From NCBI RefSeq assembly GCF_026004075.1, contig NZ_BPIK01000001.1, positions 407,501-471,500 of the forward strand: a stretch of DNA of 64,000 bases, given 5' to 3'. The notes under the pieces were generated by a model. The model saw only the letters and a program-made list of their open reading frames with translations, was not told the origin of the DNA and made no database searches. Below are positions 26,589 to 36,664 of this stretch, one piece after another; within the stretch, counting starts at the first letter, position 1; every line of letters begins with the position of its first letter. Position numbers and translations under genes: made by a program. The stretch comes from Meiothermus sp. GTDB lineage: Bacteria > Deinococcota > Deinococci > Deinococcales > Thermaceae.

Positions 26589-26704
26589 CTTGTGTTCTTG
26601 CGATACCCAGCAAGGTGTGCAGACAGGTGCCTCCTATCGCAATATTCAAAGGAGTGGCGCCTGTGTTCTGCCGGCCGTCATCTCCTTGCGGGATGTGGCA
26701 CAAG
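26589..26704. repeat. long imperfect inverted repeat, 116 bp
   Basis: Outer arms CTTGTG...CAGCAAGG and CCTTGCGGGAT...CACAAG, and inner arms CAGACAGGTGCCTCC (26620-26634) and GGAGTGGCGCCTGTGTTCTG (26651-26670), fold the whole stretch into one long hairpin with a 16-base loop. It could be a decayed miniature element or a structured RNA. Confidence 0.5.
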
Positions 26705-26720
26705 TATTGCGGTAGGGGTG

Positions 26721-26853
26721 ATACCGGTTTCCCTTCTTCTCCTTTTAGTGCAATCAAATACGAATACGAAGGATTCAAGCTGACGAAAGGGGGTAGGAGT
26801 GCATTCCGATAGCATCGTTAATTTTTGAAAGCTAAACGAGACTGCTGGAATGT
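26721..26853 (+). repeat. hairpin repeat family, copy A
   Basis: It begins ATACCGG, has a degenerate first hairpin ending AAGGATTCAAGC, then the linker TGACGAAAGGGGGTAGGAG, and a second hairpin with arms CATTCC and GGAATG. It is the same length as copy B (133 bp). Confidence 0.7.
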
Positions 26854-26884
26854 GTTCTAGAGGAATAGAACCTCTGGAGTTTTT

Positions 26885-28141
26885 CTATGAGCCCCTCGAG
26901 GCAAACCGCGCCCGCAGGGTTTTGAGCCGCTCGCGCACCCGCTCTTCCCAGCCCTCGCCGGTGGCCTGATAGAGCTCGAGGCCCTCCAACGCCTCGGGCA
27001 GATACCGCTGGGCGAAGCTGCCCTCGGGGTCGTCGTGGTAGTAAGCGTAGCCCCGGCCATAGCCCATCTGTTGCATGAGGGCGGTGGGGGCGTTGCGCAG
27101 GTGCAGGGGAATGGGGGCGGTAGGGTGTTCGCGGGCGGCCTTCTGGGCCTTATGCCAGGCTACATAGACGCTGTTGGACTTGGGGGCCAGGGCCAGGTAG
27201 ACCACCAGCTCGGCCAGGGCCAGCTCGCCCTCGGGGCTACCTAAAAAATCGTAGGCTTCCTTGGCGGCCATGGCCAGGCGCAGGGCGTTGGGGTCGGCCA
27301 GGCCCACGTCCTCCACGGCCATGCGGGCCAGCCGGCGGGCCAGGTAGAGGGGGTCGGCGCCGCCCTCGAGCATGCGGGCCAGGTAGTAGAGTGCGGCGTC
27401 TACATGGTTGCCGCGCACCGACTTGTGCAGGGCCGAGATCAGGTCGTAGAAGTAATCGCCCCCTTTGTCGAAGCCCAGCACACCGCGGCCCAGCGCTTCG
27501 CGGGCTGCTGCCACGCTGACGTGCCCCTCGCCGAGGCTGGCGGCGAGCTCCAGCGCCGACAGGGCCCGCCGGGCGTCCCCCATGGCAGCCTGGGCGATCA
27601 GGTGCAGGGCTTCCGGGTCGGCCTGGGCTTGCAGGCCCTGGGGGTGCTGAAGTGCTCGCTCCAGAAGCCTGCGGGTGGCTGCCTCGTCCAGGGGCTCGAG
27701 CACGTAGACCCGGGCGCGGGAGCGCAGGGCCGGATTCACCTCGAAGGAGGGGTTCTCGGTGGTGGCCCCAATCAGGGTCAGGAGGCCCGACTCCACATGG
27801 GGCAGGAGTGCGTCTTGCTGGGCTTTGTTGAAGCGGTGAATCTCGTCCAGGAAAAGCACCAGGCCGCTCTGTTCCTGGGCCTGGGCCACAATCTCCTTGA
27901 TGTCCTTCACGCCGGCACTGACCGCCGAAAGCGCCACCATCGCCCGCCCCACGCCCTGGGCCATCAGCCGGGCCAGGGTGGTTTTGCCGCTGCCGGGCGG
28001 CCCCCACAAAATGAAGGAGGAAAGCCGCCGGGTCTCCAGCATGCGCCGCAGGGGTTTTCCCGGCCCGGTGAGGTGTTCCTGGCCCACCACCTCGTCTAGG
28101 GTCTGGGGACGTACGCGCTCGGCCAGCGGGGCTATGTTCAC
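26885..28141 (-). CDS. rarA: replication-associated recombination protein RarA (MgsA)
   Basis: RarA is an AAA+ ATPase related to clamp loaders that acts at stalled replication forks. The 418-residue protein starts [20 protein letters not shown], has Walker [11 protein letters not shown], Walker [17 protein letters not shown], sensor 1 [19 protein letters not shown] and the arginine finger region, then the C-terminal tetramerisation part ([31 protein letters not shown]). This is the family's full length. It lies next to the accessory island but belongs to the core genome. Confidence 0.95.
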   Translation of the reverse strand: MNIAPLAERVRPQTLDEVVGQEHLTGPGKPLRRMLETRRLSSFILWGPPGSGKTTLARLMAQGVGRAMVALSAVSAGVKDIKEIVAQAQEQSGLVLFLDEIHRFNKAQQDALLPHVESGLLTLIGATTENPSFEVNPALRSRARVYVLEPLDEAATRRLLERALQHPQGLQAQADPEALHLIAQAAMGDARRALSALELAASLGEGHVSVAAAREALGRGVLGFDKGGDYFYDLISALHKSVRGNHVDAALYYLARMLEGGADPLYLARRLARMAVEDVGLADPNALRLAMAAKEAYDFLGSPEGELALAELVVYLALAPKSNSVYVAWHKAQKAAREHPTAPIPLHLRNAPTALMQQMGYGRGYAYYHDDPEGSFAQRYLPEALEGLELYQATGEGWEERVRERLKTLRARFASRGS

Positions 28142-28226
28142 AACAAAATCGTACCAGAGGGCGGGGGTTTGCCACCCCGGTTATTCTTGACGCAGCCTGG
28201 TGAGCTGTGATCGTATGCTAGGAGTT

Positions 28227-28958
28227 ATGTGGTTGTCGCTGCTGCCCTGGGGCTTCGTCCTGTTGGGCCTGTTGCCGCTGTGGCTGTTTCCCCGGCAGGC
28301 GAGCCTTTATCCCGGTCTGGTATTCTTGCTAGCCGCTCTGATGCTGGCCGCCGCGGCCAGCCTGTATGCCCGCGTACCGTTGGGCCCACAGGCGCGTTTT
28401 TTTTGGGTGCTGGGGCTGGCTCTGATGAGCAGCGCTATAGCTGTAGCCGCCAGTCGCGACCTGGCCCAGGTTCCCGACGATGTAGCGGTCATGGCTTCGG
28501 TGGCGAGTTTGATGGGAGCCGGTGCCTTCTTGGTAGGATTGTTTTTCTTGCTTCGGCGCGAGGTGCCAGGTCTGCCACCCCCCACACAGATGGGTTTTCG
28601 CCATGAGGGGGGTGTTCTATCTCATACCGCTTTGCAAGCCCTGGCCCCCAGCCTCGAGACCCTCTCGGCGGTGCGGCCCGTTACGCTTTTGTTGCTGCAC
28701 ACCCGCACCGACCAGCCGGGAACCGAACTGCTGCAATACCTGCGCCAGCCCGACATGGTGTTTCAGCTTGGGCCGGGCCAGTTTCTGATTGTTTTGCAGG
28801 GGAGCAGCCTCGAGGGAGCCCAGGCCGTTTTCCGTCGCATCCGGCAGAACCTGGCGATTCTGGCTTATGGCTTCCTGCCTCTTCAAGGCATCAGCGTCCA
28901 GCAGGCCCTCGTGCAGCTCGAAGGCGAGCTCGAGCACTACTACCTGACCCAGCACTAG
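28227..28958 (+). CDS. membrane protein with GGDEF-like C-terminal domain
   Basis: This protein of about 243 residues has four N-terminal membrane helices (within residues 1-115). A C-terminal cytoplasmic domain (about 135-243) follows the strand/helix order of a diguanylate cyclase domain but lacks GGDEF and other catalytic residues (LLQYLRQPDMVFQLGPGQFL occupies the place of the usual R-x-x-D and G-G-D segments). It may be a degenerate signalling protein. The ATG at 28227 is seven bases after TATGCT; an ATG at 28215 in the same frame overlaps that hexamer. Its end overlaps by four bases the convergent aminotransferase gene. Confidence 0.6.
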   Translation: MWLSLLPWGFVLLGLLPLWLFPRQASLYPGLVFLLAALMLAAAASLYARVPLGPQARFFWVLGLALMSSAIAVAASRDLAQVPDDVAVMASVASLMGAGAFLVGLFFLLRREVPGLPPPTQMGFRHEGGVLSHTALQALAPSLETLSAVRPVTLLLLHTRTDQPGTELLQYLRQPDMVFQLGPGQFLIVLQGSSLEGAQAVFRRIRQNLAILAYGFLPLQGISVQQALVQLEGELEHYYLTQH

Positions 28959-30070
28959 AGGGCCACCAGGCCCAGCCGCTCCTCGAAGGCCCGCTCGAGG
29001 CCGCCCTTGCCCAGCACCTCGCCCAGGGCCTTGAAGAACACCCGGTAGTGCTCGGGCCGCGCACTTTCGCCCATCAGGCCCAGCCGCAGCACCTTACCGG
29101 CAGTGGGGCCGATGCCCCCGGCCACCGAGACCCCCCGCGCATACAGCCCCTTGCGGATCTCGGCCTCGTGCAGGCCCTGGGGCGGGCGCACCACCAGCAC
29201 CGTGGGCAGGCGGGCTCCTTCGGCGGCATAGGCACTAAAGCCCAGCTCTTCCAGGAGCGACAGCACCGTGGCGTATAAGCTTTCGGCGCGCTTCTGGCGG
29301 TTCTCCAGGCCTTCCTCGAGGGCCAGCTTGAGGGCTTCCTCGAGCGCGTAGTGCAGCAGCACCGGCGAGGTGCAGAAGTAGCCTTCCTGCTCCCAGTAGA
29401 CCGCTACCCGCGACAGGTCGGAGTACCAGCCCCGTACCTGCCCCAGGCACTCGCGCCCGCGTTGGGAGAGGGCAAAGGGGGCCAGCCCGGGCGGGGCCGA
29501 AAGGCATTTCTGGCTACCGGTGAAGGCGTAGTCAATGCCCAGCTTCTGCATCGAGAGCGGCATCATGCCGGCGGTGGTCACCGCGTCCAGCATGAACAGC
29601 GCCCCGTGGGCCTGCACCAGCTTGGCAATCTCTTCTACCGGGTTGAGCACGCCGGTGCTGGTCTCGCCGTGCACCAGGGCCACCAGCTTGTAGGGGCGGT
29701 GGTTCAGCTCCTCGGCCACGGCCTGGGGGTCAATGGGATGGCCCGGCTCGGAGCGCAGCACCTTGTAGTCGAACTGGTAGGCGTGGGCAATCTCCACCAT
29801 GCGCTCGCCGAAGGTGCCGCTCACCAGCAGCAGCACCGCGTCGCCCTCGTCGGCCAGGTTGGTGAGGCCGGCCTCCATCCCCAGGCTGCCCGAACCCGGC
29901 ATGGCGGCCAGCAAAGCGCCAGGGCCGGGGTCGAACAGCTTACCGAGGTGCTCGCGAATGCGGCGGTTGGTGGCCAGCACCTCGGGGTCGAGGTGGCCGC
30001 GCATCTCCTTGCCGAGCGCGGTCTGTACCCTGGGGTGGATGGGGGTGGGGCCGGGGGTCAAGAGAACCAT
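28955..30070 (-). CDS. class V aminotransferase (alanine/serine-glyoxylate type)
   Basis: The 371-residue PLP enzyme starts VLLTPGPTPIHPRV, the typical start of alanine-glyoxylate/serine-pyruvate aminotransferases. It has AMPGSGSLGMEA for phosphate binding, FMLDAVTTAG with the PLP-ring aspartate, and TGSQKCLSAPPGLA with the Schiff-base lysine. It probably transfers an amino group to glyoxylate or pyruvate in glycine/serine metabolism. GGAGG lies seven bases before the ATG. The gene has a consensus promoter and a leader of about 100 bases that ends in an intrinsic terminator just ahead of the Shine-Dalgarno site, so expression is probably attenuated. Confidence 0.9.
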   Translation of the reverse strand: MVLLTPGPTPIHPRVQTALGKEMRGHLDPEVLATNRRIREHLGKLFDPGPGALLAAMPGSGSLGMEAGLTNLADEGDAVLLLVSGTFGERMVEIAHAYQFDYKVLRSEPGHPIDPQAVAEELNHRPYKLVALVHGETSTGVLNPVEEIAKLVQAHGALFMLDAVTTAGMMPLSMQKLGIDYAFTGSQKCLSAPPGLAPFALSQRGRECLGQVRGWYSDLSRVAVYWEQEGYFCTSPVLLHYALEEALKLALEEGLENRQKRAESLYATVLSLLEELGFSAYAAEGARLPTVLVVRPPQGLHEAEIRKGLYARGVSVAGGIGPTAGKVLRLGLMGESARPEHYRVFFKALGEVLGKGGLERAFEERLGLVAL

Positions 30071-30171
30071 GCGTTTCCTCCAAACAAAAAGATTCTCCGC
30101 TGGGCAAACCCCTACGGCCTCTTCCGAAGAAGAGCGCCGTTAGAGGATAGCTCGAGCGGAGAATCGCATCT
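30071..30171 (-). promoter_or_regulatory. attenuator-like leader of the class V aminotransferase gene
   Basis: On the minus strand an 11-bp perfect stem (AGCGGAGAATC partner arms at 30155-30165 and 30091-30101) encloses a nested hairpin with a TTCG loop (CTCTTC-TTCG-GAAGAG) and ends in TTTTT at 30086-30090, only a few bases before GGAGG (30077-30081). This is a rho-independent terminator placed in front of the coding region. I do not recognise it as a known riboswitch class. Confidence 0.7.
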
Positions 30172-30177
30172 GGTTTG

Positions 30178-30206
30178 AATATACAGGGGTATATACGTTT
30201 TGTCAA
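30178..30206 (-). promoter_or_regulatory. consensus promoter of the aminotransferase gene
   Basis: On the minus strand TTGACA (30201-30206) and TATATT (30178-30183) are separated by exactly 17 bases. It is the best sigma-70-type promoter in the window. Confidence 0.85.
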
Positions 30207-30284
30207 AAAGCCGATGGGCTGGGCAGTACCGCCTCGTGTTTAAAACCACAAGAAAAATACCTAAGCCTGATAGACTAAACTTCG

Positions 30285-31352
30285 ATGAACGACTACTACG
30301 CAACCCTGGGTGTGGACAGGAATGCCAGTGCCGACGAGATTAAGAGGGCCTACCGCAAACTGGCCCTGCAGTATCACCCCGACAAAAACCCCGGTAACAA
30401 AGAAGCCGAGGAGAAGTTCAAGCAGATCAACGAGGCCTACGCGGTGCTTTCCGACCCCGAAAAAAGGGCCAACTACGACCGCTACGGCACAGCCACGCCG
30501 GGCAGTGCGGGAGGCAATTTTGGCGACATCTTCGACCTGTTCGAGCAGGTGTTTGGCTTCCGTACGCCGGGGGGTGCGGGCCGTGCGCCGCGGGGGGAGG
30601 ACCTCGAGGCCGAGGTCGAACTGGAGCTGGTAGACGTACTGTACGGTGTGCAGAAGGAGTTCGAGTACGACCGCCTGGTTCCCTGCGAAACCTGCCACGG
30701 ACAGGGGGGTAAGCGCCAGACCTGCCGCTCGTGTGGGGGGCGGGGCACGCTCGAGCAAATCCAGCGCACCTTTTTTGGCAACATGGTGGCCCAGGTGCCC
30801 TGTACGGCCTGCCGGGGCCGGGGTTACACCCTTTCCGAGACCTGCTCAACCTGCAAAGGCCAGGGCCGGGTGCGGCGCAGGGAAAAGATACAGGTAAACA
30901 TCCCCGCCGGTATAGACGAAAACCAGCTCCTGCGGGTCTCGGGGATGGGCAACCTGGGGCCGGGGGGGCCGGGCGACCTGTTCGTGCGCCCGCACATTCA
31001 CCCCCACCCCCACCTCAAGCGCGAGGGCTCCAATCTGATTTACGAGCTACGGCTGGGGCTGGCCCAGGCCGCACTGGGGGCCAGGGTGCAGATTCCGGGC
31101 CTGGAGGGCGACCTCGAGCTCAGCATCCCCCCCGGCACCCACGATGGCGAGGTGTTCGAGCTCGAGGGCCAGGGTTTACCCCACCCCGGTAGCCGCAGCC
31201 GGGGTAAGCTGCAGGTGATCACCCAGATCGCCGTGCCGCACAACCTTTCCAAGAAAGCCCGCGAACTCCTGCGCCAGTACGCGCAGGAGGTGGGCGAAGA
31301 AGTTGCACCCGAGGGCTTCTGGGACAAGGTGAAGCGGGTGTTCAGGGGCTAG
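30285..31352 (+). CDS. dnaJ: chaperone protein DnaJ
   Basis: DnaJ stimulates the DnaK ATPase and delivers substrates. The 355-residue protein has the J domain (residues 1-68, with HPDKNP), a short Gly/Phe-rich region (about 72-95), a zinc-binding domain with four CxxCxGxG-type repeats ([32 protein letters not shown]) and the two C-terminal beta domains. It is a full type I DnaJ. It is divergent from the aminotransferase gene and its last four bases overlap the convergent mmsA gene. Confidence 0.95.
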   Translation: MNDYYATLGVDRNASADEIKRAYRKLALQYHPDKNPGNKEAEEKFKQINEAYAVLSDPEKRANYDRYGTATPGSAGGNFGDIFDLFEQVFGFRTPGGAGRAPRGEDLEAEVELELVDVLYGVQKEFEYDRLVPCETCHGQGGKRQTCRSCGGRGTLEQIQRTFFGNMVAQVPCTACRGRGYTLSETCSTCKGQGRVRRREKIQVNIPAGIDENQLLRVSGMGNLGPGGPGDLFVRPHIHPHPHLKREGSNLIYELRLGLAQAALGARVQIPGLEGDLELSIPPGTHDGEVFELEGQGLPHPGSRSRGKLQVITQIAVPHNLSKKARELLRQYAQEVGEEVAPEGFWDKVKRVFRG

Positions 31353-32869
31353 CGCACCTGCGGGAAGCCCAGATCCACCTTGCTGGTGCTGGGGTCGGGC
31401 CAGCGGCTGGTGACTACCTTGGCGCGGGTGTAGAACTGCACCCCTTCGGGGCCGTACATGTGCAGGTCGCCGAACAGGCTGGCCTTCCAGCCGCCAAAGC
31501 TGTAGTAGGCCACCGGTACCGGGATGGGTACATTGATGCCCACCATGCCGGCCTCCACGTCGAACTGGAACTGCCGGGCGGCCCCCCCGTCGCGGGTGAA
31601 GATGGCCGTGCCGTTGCCGTAGGGATGCTCGTTGATGAGCTTCAGGGCCTCGTCGTAGGTCTTGACCCGCACCACGCTGAGCACCGGGCCAAAAATCTCG
31701 TCGTCGTAGCACTTCATGCCGGGCTTAACGTGGTCGATCAGGCTGGTGCCCAGGAAAAAGCCCTCGGACTGGGCGATGGGATCCTGCCGGCCATCCACCA
31801 CCACGGTGGCCCCTTCCTTGGGGGCGTTTTCGATGTAGGAGGCCACCTTGTCGCGGTGCTCGCGGGTAATCAGGGGGCCCATCTCCACGCCCTCCTCGAG
31901 GCCCGGCCCCACCTTGATTCTGGGCATCCGCTCCTTGATGGCGGCAATCAGGCTATCGGCTGTCTGATCGCCCACCGCCACCACCACCGAGATGGCCATG
32001 CAGCGCTCGCCCGCCGAACCATAGGCCGCGCTCACGGCGGCGTCGGCGGCCATGCCGATATCGGCGTCGGGCAGCACCACCATGTGGTTTTTGGCCCCGC
32101 CCAGGGCCTGCACCCGCTTGCCGTTTTTGGTGCCGGTCTCGTAGATGTACTTGGCGACCGGGGTAGAGCCCACAAAACTAACGGCCTTGATCTCGGGGTG
32201 CTCGAGAATGCGATCCACCGCCACCTTGTCGCCGTGCACCACGTTGAACACCCCATCGGGGAGCCCGGCTTGCTGCAGGAGCTCGGCCAGGAAGAGGCTG
32301 GGGGAGGGGTCTTTTTCCGAGGGCTTCAGGATGAAGGTGTTGCCGCAGGCGATGGCGTTGGCAAACATCCACATGGGCACCATGGCCGGAAAGTTGAAGG
32401 GGGTGATGCCCGCCACCACGCCCAGCGGCTGGCGAATCTGGTACACGTCCACCCCCCGGCTGGCCTGCTCGGAGAAGCCCCCCTTCAAGAGGTGGGGGAT
32501 GCCGGTGGCGAACTCCACGTTTTCCAGGCCCCGCGCCACCTCGCCCAGGGCATCGGCCAGGGTCTTGCCGTGCTCGATGGTAATCAGCTCGGCAATTTTG
32601 CGGCGGTTCTGGTCTACCAGATCGCGGAACTTGAACATGATCTCGGCCCGGCGCGAGAGGGGGGTCTGCCGCCAGGTTTTGTAGGCTTCCTTGGCTACCG
32701 CCACCGCCGCATCGAGCTCCTCCACCGAGGCGAAGTCCACGGTGGCCTGCGGCTGCCCGGTGGCAGGGTTCCAGACCACGCCGCTCCGCCCAGACCTGCC
32801 CTCGACCGGCTTGCCGCCGATCCAGTGGGAAACGCGCTTCAGGGTGACTTGAGGTTCCTTGACTGCCAT
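31349..32869 (-). CDS. mmsA: methylmalonate-semialdehyde dehydrogenase (acylating)
   Basis: The enzyme oxidises (methyl)malonate semialdehyde to propionyl- or acetyl-CoA with NAD and CoA, in valine and inositol breakdown. The 506-residue protein has the aldehyde dehydrogenase fold, with [33 protein letters not shown] (NAD-binding) and the catalytic cysteine in [11 protein letters not shown]; the GERCMA context is typical of MmsA. GGAGG precedes the ATG. The gene stands alone; other branched-chain catabolic genes are not in the window. Confidence 0.93.
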   Translation of the reverse strand: MAVKEPQVTLKRVSHWIGGKPVEGRSGRSGVVWNPATGQPQATVDFASVEELDAAVAVAKEAYKTWRQTPLSRRAEIMFKFRDLVDQNRRKIAELITIEHGKTLADALGEVARGLENVEFATGIPHLLKGGFSEQASRGVDVYQIRQPLGVVAGITPFNFPAMVPMWMFANAIACGNTFILKPSEKDPSPSLFLAELLQQAGLPDGVFNVVHGDKVAVDRILEHPEIKAVSFVGSTPVAKYIYETGTKNGKRVQALGGAKNHMVVLPDADIGMAADAAVSAAYGSAGERCMAISVVVAVGDQTADSLIAAIKERMPRIKVGPGLEEGVEMGPLITREHRDKVASYIENAPKEGATVVVDGRQDPIAQSEGFFLGTSLIDHVKPGMKCYDDEIFGPVLSVVRVKTYDEALKLINEHPYGNGTAIFTRDGGAARQFQFDVEAGMVGINVPIPVPVAYYSFGGWKASLFGDLHMYGPEGVQFYTRAKVVTSRWPDPSTSKVDLGFPQVR

Positions 32870-32968
32870 CTGCTACCTCCGTATGGGCTGGGCAATGAAA
32901 CAGGGTTGAGGCCCGATAGGTTCATGGTAGGAGCCTGGGCCCTATAAGGCAATGGACAGTCTGTCTAA

Positions 32969-34744
32969 TTACTTCGCGTACTCCACGGCCCGGCTTTCCC
33001 GCACCACCGTGACCTGCACCTGGCCGGGGTAGTTCATGTCGCGCTCGATGCGCCCGGCAATCTCGCGGGCCAGCAGGGTGGCCTTGGCGTCGGAGATGCG
33101 GTCGGGCTTCACAATCACCCGCACCTCGCGCCCGGCCTGCACCGCGAAGGCGTTGTCCACACCGGGGAACGACAGGGCGATGCGCTCGAGCTGCTCCAAG
33201 CGCTGAATGTACTCTTCCAGGCTCTCGCGGCGGGCGCCGGGACGGGCCGCGCTGATGGCGTCGGCGGCGGCGGCCAGCACCGAGTAGAGGGTCTCGCCGT
33301 TTTCCGGGTCGTGGTGGTGGGCGATGGCGTCAATTACCTCTTTGGGCTCGCCAAAGCGGGTGGCCAGGGTGATGCCAATTTCCACGTGGGTGCCCTCGAT
33401 CTCGCGGTCTACCGACTTGCCCAGGTCGTGCAGCAGCCCGGCCCGGCGGCCCAGGGCGGCGTCCAGGCCCAGCTCGGCGGCCATGATGCCGGTCAGGTGG
33501 GCCACCTGCACCGAGTGCTTGAGCACGTTCTGGCCGTAGGAGGAGCGGAAGTGCAACCGGCCCAGCAACTGCACCAGGCCCGGCTTGAGGCCCACCACGC
33601 CCGCTTCCAGGGCGGCCTCCTCGCCGCGCTCGTAGATGAAGGTTTTCATCTCGTTTTTGGCCTTTTCCACCACCTCCTCGATGCGGCTGGGGTGAATGCG
33701 GCCGTCGGCCACGAGCTGCTCGAGGGCCATTTTGGCGATCTCGCGGCGCATGGGGTTGAAGCTGGAGAGCAGCACCGCCTCGGGGGTGTCGTCGATGATC
33801 AGATCTACCCCGGTAAGGGCCTCGAAGGTGCGGATATTGCGGCCCTCGCGCCCGATGATGCGGCCCTTCATGGCGTCGGAGGGGATGGGCACCACCGAGA
33901 CGGCCAGGGCCGCGGCGGTCTCGGAGGCCTGGCGCTGGGCGGCCTGGGCTAAAAGCTTCTGGGCTTCGCGCTTGACCTCGAGCCGGATGCGCTCGAGGTT
34001 GGCCTTGACCCGCAGGGCTTTTTCTTCCTCCAGCTCGGCGTCCAGGCGCGACAAAAGCAGGCTCTGGGCCTCCTCCCGGCTCATCCCGGCCACCTCCTGG
34101 AGCTTGAGGTCTATCTGCCGTTCGCGCTGGGCCAGCTCGGCCTGGCGGGCCTCGAGGGCTTTCTCCAGGGCGTCCAGCTTTTCCTCCTGCTCGTCGAGCT
34201 TGGCCGCGCGGGCGTCGAGCTGCTCACCCCGCCTTGCCAGGCGCTCGGTCTCGCGCTTGAGCTCCTCCCGCTCGGCCCGGCTGGCCTGCAGGTCGGCCTG
34301 CAAACGTTCGCGCTCGGTCTGGATGGAGGCGCGCTCGCTTATGAGGGCCTCGCGCTCGGCCTGTAGGCTGGCCTGCAGGCGCTCGCGTTCCTCCCGGAGC
34401 TGCTGGCGCAGGCGCTCCTCGCCTTGCTGACGGAGGCGCTCGAGCTCGGCCTGGGCGCTTTGCCGCAGGTTTTGCACCTCGGTCTGGGCGCTCTGGCGCA
34501 GGCTCTGGGCTTCGCTGCGGGCGGCCTCGAGCAACGCCTGGGCCTGGCTCTGGGCCTGCTCGAGGGCGGTCTGGGCCTGGCGGCGGGCGGCTTCCAGGGT
34601 CTGCTGGGCCTCGCGGCGGGCGGCCTCGAGTTCGCTTTTGCTAACTTCGGTCTGGCGGTTGCTGCGCTGCAAAAGCACCACCACCACCACCGCCAGCACA
34701 ATCACGATCAGGGTAAGTATCAAATCTAGGGGAGTAAAGGCCAT
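32969..34744 (-). CDS. rny: ribonuclease Y
   Basis: RNase Y is a membrane-bound endoribonuclease that starts mRNA decay. The 591-residue protein has an N-terminal membrane helix (PLDLILTLIVIVLAVVVVVL), a long coiled coil (about 25-260), a KH domain (GRIIGREGRNIRTFE) and an HD domain (LLHDLGKSVDREIEGTHVEI, IAHHHDPENGE). The start at 34744 is chosen because GGAGGT lies six bases upstream; an open extension of 11 codons has no such site. Confidence 0.95.
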   Translation of the reverse strand: MAFTPLDLILTLIVIVLAVVVVVLLQRSNRQTEVSKSELEAARREAQQTLEAARRQAQTALEQAQSQAQALLEAARSEAQSLRQSAQTEVQNLRQSAQAELERLRQQGEERLRQQLREERERLQASLQAEREALISERASIQTERERLQADLQASRAEREELKRETERLARRGEQLDARAAKLDEQEEKLDALEKALEARQAELAQRERQIDLKLQEVAGMSREEAQSLLLSRLDAELEEEKALRVKANLERIRLEVKREAQKLLAQAAQRQASETAAALAVSVVPIPSDAMKGRIIGREGRNIRTFEALTGVDLIIDDTPEAVLLSSFNPMRREIAKMALEQLVADGRIHPSRIEEVVEKAKNEMKTFIYERGEEAALEAGVVGLKPGLVQLLGRLHFRSSYGQNVLKHSVQVAHLTGIMAAELGLDAALGRRAGLLHDLGKSVDREIEGTHVEIGITLATRFGEPKEVIDAIAHHHDPENGETLYSVLAAAADAISAARPGARRESLEEYIQRLEQLERIALSFPGVDNAFAVQAGREVRVIVKPDRISDAKATLLAREIAGRIERDMNYPGQVQVTVVRESRAVEYAK

Positions 34745-35080
34745 CGGTACCTCCAAGGGTTGCATGGAGGTTCTCACAGTTTCTGATCGGCGTTTGGCTA
34801 AATACGTGTTCCAGTTTTCTCAGGCATACCCCTGCGCTGAACGGCTTTTGAAAACAGCCCGCGCACCCGGCGGGGTTGTTTTGAAAGACCCACCGCGCCC
34901 ATCCTGCGGGGCACAGCGAGAACCGTAATCAGACTGGCCCAAGTCCGACGCCAAACCAGAAGTAGACCATTACCAAGCTCTACTGCGCACCACCCCCTGG
35001 CCCAAAGCGCCATTGGACGGATGCTGAGCATTTGGGTTGCCTGGCCTTTCATCCTGGGAGAACCCCACCTAACAAGCAGT
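34745..35080. other. intergenic region between recA and rny
   Basis: About 340 bases without a credible gene. A hairpin at 34851-34883 (arms AAAACAGCCC and GGGGTTGTTTT, GC-rich centre) may terminate recA-operon transcripts; the rny promoter should also be here but no strong consensus is visible. Confidence 0.5.
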
Positions 35081-36130
35081 CTATACCTCGGCAGCCACAG
35101 CGGAAGACTCTTCGTCCTCTCCGGAGGGTGCCAGTACCGATAGCTTACCAGCTTGGGCCAAAACTTTCTCGCGGATCTCCTGAACCAGCCGCGGCTCGCC
35201 CCTCAGAAACTCGGCGGCTTTCTCCTTGCCCTGGCCCAGCCGGGTGTCGCCATAGGAGAGCCAGGAACCCGATTTATCAATCACCTCGGTGGCGATGGCT
35301 ACCGTCACCAGGTCGGCCAGGGGGTCAATGCCCTTGCCGAAGTACAGCTCAATCTCGTGCTCGCGGAAGGGCGGGGCCAGCTTGTTCTTGGTCACCTTGA
35401 CCCGCACCCGGTTGCCCACTGCGTCGTTGCCCACCTTGATGGGCTGGCCCTGCTTGCGCACATCCAGCCGCACCGAGGCATAAAACTTGAGGGCCCGCCC
35501 GCCGGGGGTGGTCTCGGGGTTGCCGTACATCTGCCCCACCTTTTCCCGGATCTGGTTGATGAAGATGGCGGCGGTGTTGCTCTTGGAAAGCGCTGCCGTG
35601 AGCTTGCGCAGGGCCTGGCTCATCAGGCGGGCCTGAATGCCCACGAAGGCGTCGCCCATCTGCCCCTCGATCTCGGCCTGGGGCACCAGGGCCGCCACCG
35701 AGTCAATCACAATGACGTCTATCGCGCCGCTGCGGGTCAGAAGCTCCACGATTTCCAGGGCCTGTTCGCCGGTGTCGGGCTGGGAGACCAACAGGTCGTC
35801 AATGTTCACCCCCAGGCTTTTGGCGTAGATGGGGTCGAGGGCGTGCTCGGCGTCCACAAAAGCTGCCACCCCCCCGGCCTGCTGGGCCTGGGCGATGATG
35901 GAGAGGGCCAAGGTGGTCTTGCCACCGGACTCAGGCCCATAGATCTCGATGATCCGCCCTTTGGGAATCCCACCGATGCCCAGGGCCATATCCAGGCCCA
36001 GACTGCCGGTGGAGATGACATCTACCTGCTGCCTGGGGGCCTCGCCCAGGCGCATCACGGCCCCTTTGCCGAACTGCTTTTCGATGGACTTTAAGGCCCC
36101 TTCCAACGCTTTTTGCTTTTCTTTATCCAT
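35081..36130 (-). CDS. recA: recombinase RecA
   Basis: RecA forms filaments on single-stranded DNA and promotes homologous recombination; in this phylum it also serves natural transformation. The 349-residue protein has Walker [10 protein letters not shown], the [11 protein letters not shown] segment, [12 protein letters not shown] (Walker B), [22 protein letters not shown] with loop L2, and an acidic C-terminal tail. The ATG at 36130 is preferred over an in-frame GTG two codons earlier because AGGAG sits five bases before it. It is the last gene of a cinA-thpR-recA operon, 15 bases after thpR. Confidence 0.97.
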   Translation of the reverse strand: MDKEKQKALEGALKSIEKQFGKGAVMRLGEAPRQQVDVISTGSLGLDMALGIGGIPKGRIIEIYGPESGGKTTLALSIIAQAQQAGGVAAFVDAEHALDPIYAKSLGVNIDDLLVSQPDTGEQALEIVELLTRSGAIDVIVIDSVAALVPQAEIEGQMGDAFVGIQARLMSQALRKLTAALSKSNTAAIFINQIREKVGQMYGNPETTPGGRALKFYASVRLDVRKQGQPIKVGNDAVGNRVRVKVTKNKLAPPFREHEIELYFGKGIDPLADLVTVAIATEVIDKSGSWLSYGDTRLGQGKEKAAEFLRGEPRLVQEIREKVLAQAGKLSVLAPSGEDEESSAVAAEV

Positions 36131-36151
36131 ATACACTCCTGCTGTCAGAGA

Positions 36152-36664
36152 CTATTTCAGAGGAAACTGCTCCAAAACCTGGTACTGCGAACCCGAACGC
36201 GCCAGCTTGGATTCCACCAAGCATACCGCTTTGGCCTGAAACCGGATATTCATCACCAACGGCCCGATGCGAGGGGCCGGGCCTTTTTTGCGGGCCAGGG
36301 TCAGGTGGGGCTTGAAGGGGGCCGCTTCAATGTCCGGCAGGGCTTGCTGCAGTCCCTGGGCGAGGGCCTCGAGCCCCTCCCCGCTGGCCTTGACGAACCA
36401 GACCCGGGGCCCGCCGGTGGGGGGAAAGTAGCCGGTACCGCCCAACGTCACCTCAAAAGCCTTGACGCAAGACGCCACCTCGCGCCCGATGCGGCGAAAC
36501 TGCGGCAGGCGCTCGGGGGGCTGCTCCCCCAAAAAGAGCAGGGTGATGTGGAGCTGGTGGGGGGGGCTGGGCTTCCAGCCCCGGTAGCTGCGCACTCGAG
36601 CCTGGGCCTCGGCGAGGGCGGCCTGCACCTCGCGCGGGGGGAAGATGGCATAAAAAAGCCTCAT
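36152..36664 (-). CDS. thpR: RNA 2',3'-cyclic phosphodiesterase (2H family)
   Basis: The 170-residue protein belongs to the LigT/ThpR 2H phosphoesterases, with the two H-x-T motifs HITLLFLGE (near residue 39) and HLTLARKK (near 120). The family opens 2',3'-cyclic phosphates of RNA in vitro; its role in cells is unclear. It overlaps the end of cinA by four bases and precedes recA, an arrangement conserved in many Deinococcota and other bacteria. Confidence 0.92.
   Translation of the reverse strand: MRLFYAIFPPREVQAALAEAQARVRSYRGWKPSPPHQLHITLLFLGEQPPERLPQFRRIGREVASCVKAFEVTLGGTGYFPPTGGPRVWFVKASGEGLEALAQGLQQALPDIEAAPFKPHLTLARKKGPAPRIGPLVMNIRFQAKAVCLVESKLARSGSQYQVLEQFPLK

Larger units (their letters stand above)
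26480..26884. other. intergenic region between coiled-coil gene and rarA
   Basis: The region contains a small hairpin (26557-26578), a large imperfect inverted repeat (26589-26704) and copy A of the hairpin repeat family (26721-26853). No credible gene is visible. Confidence 0.6.

Noticed and set aside
32955-32965. GACAG-T-CTGTC palindrome between mmsA and rny
   Set aside because: Only five bases per arm, which is expected by chance; too weak to call an operator.
34798-35052. 84-codon open frame on the minus strand between recA and rny
   Set aside because: No start signal, composition unlike a protein (many Trp, Arg and Met) and no recognisable family.
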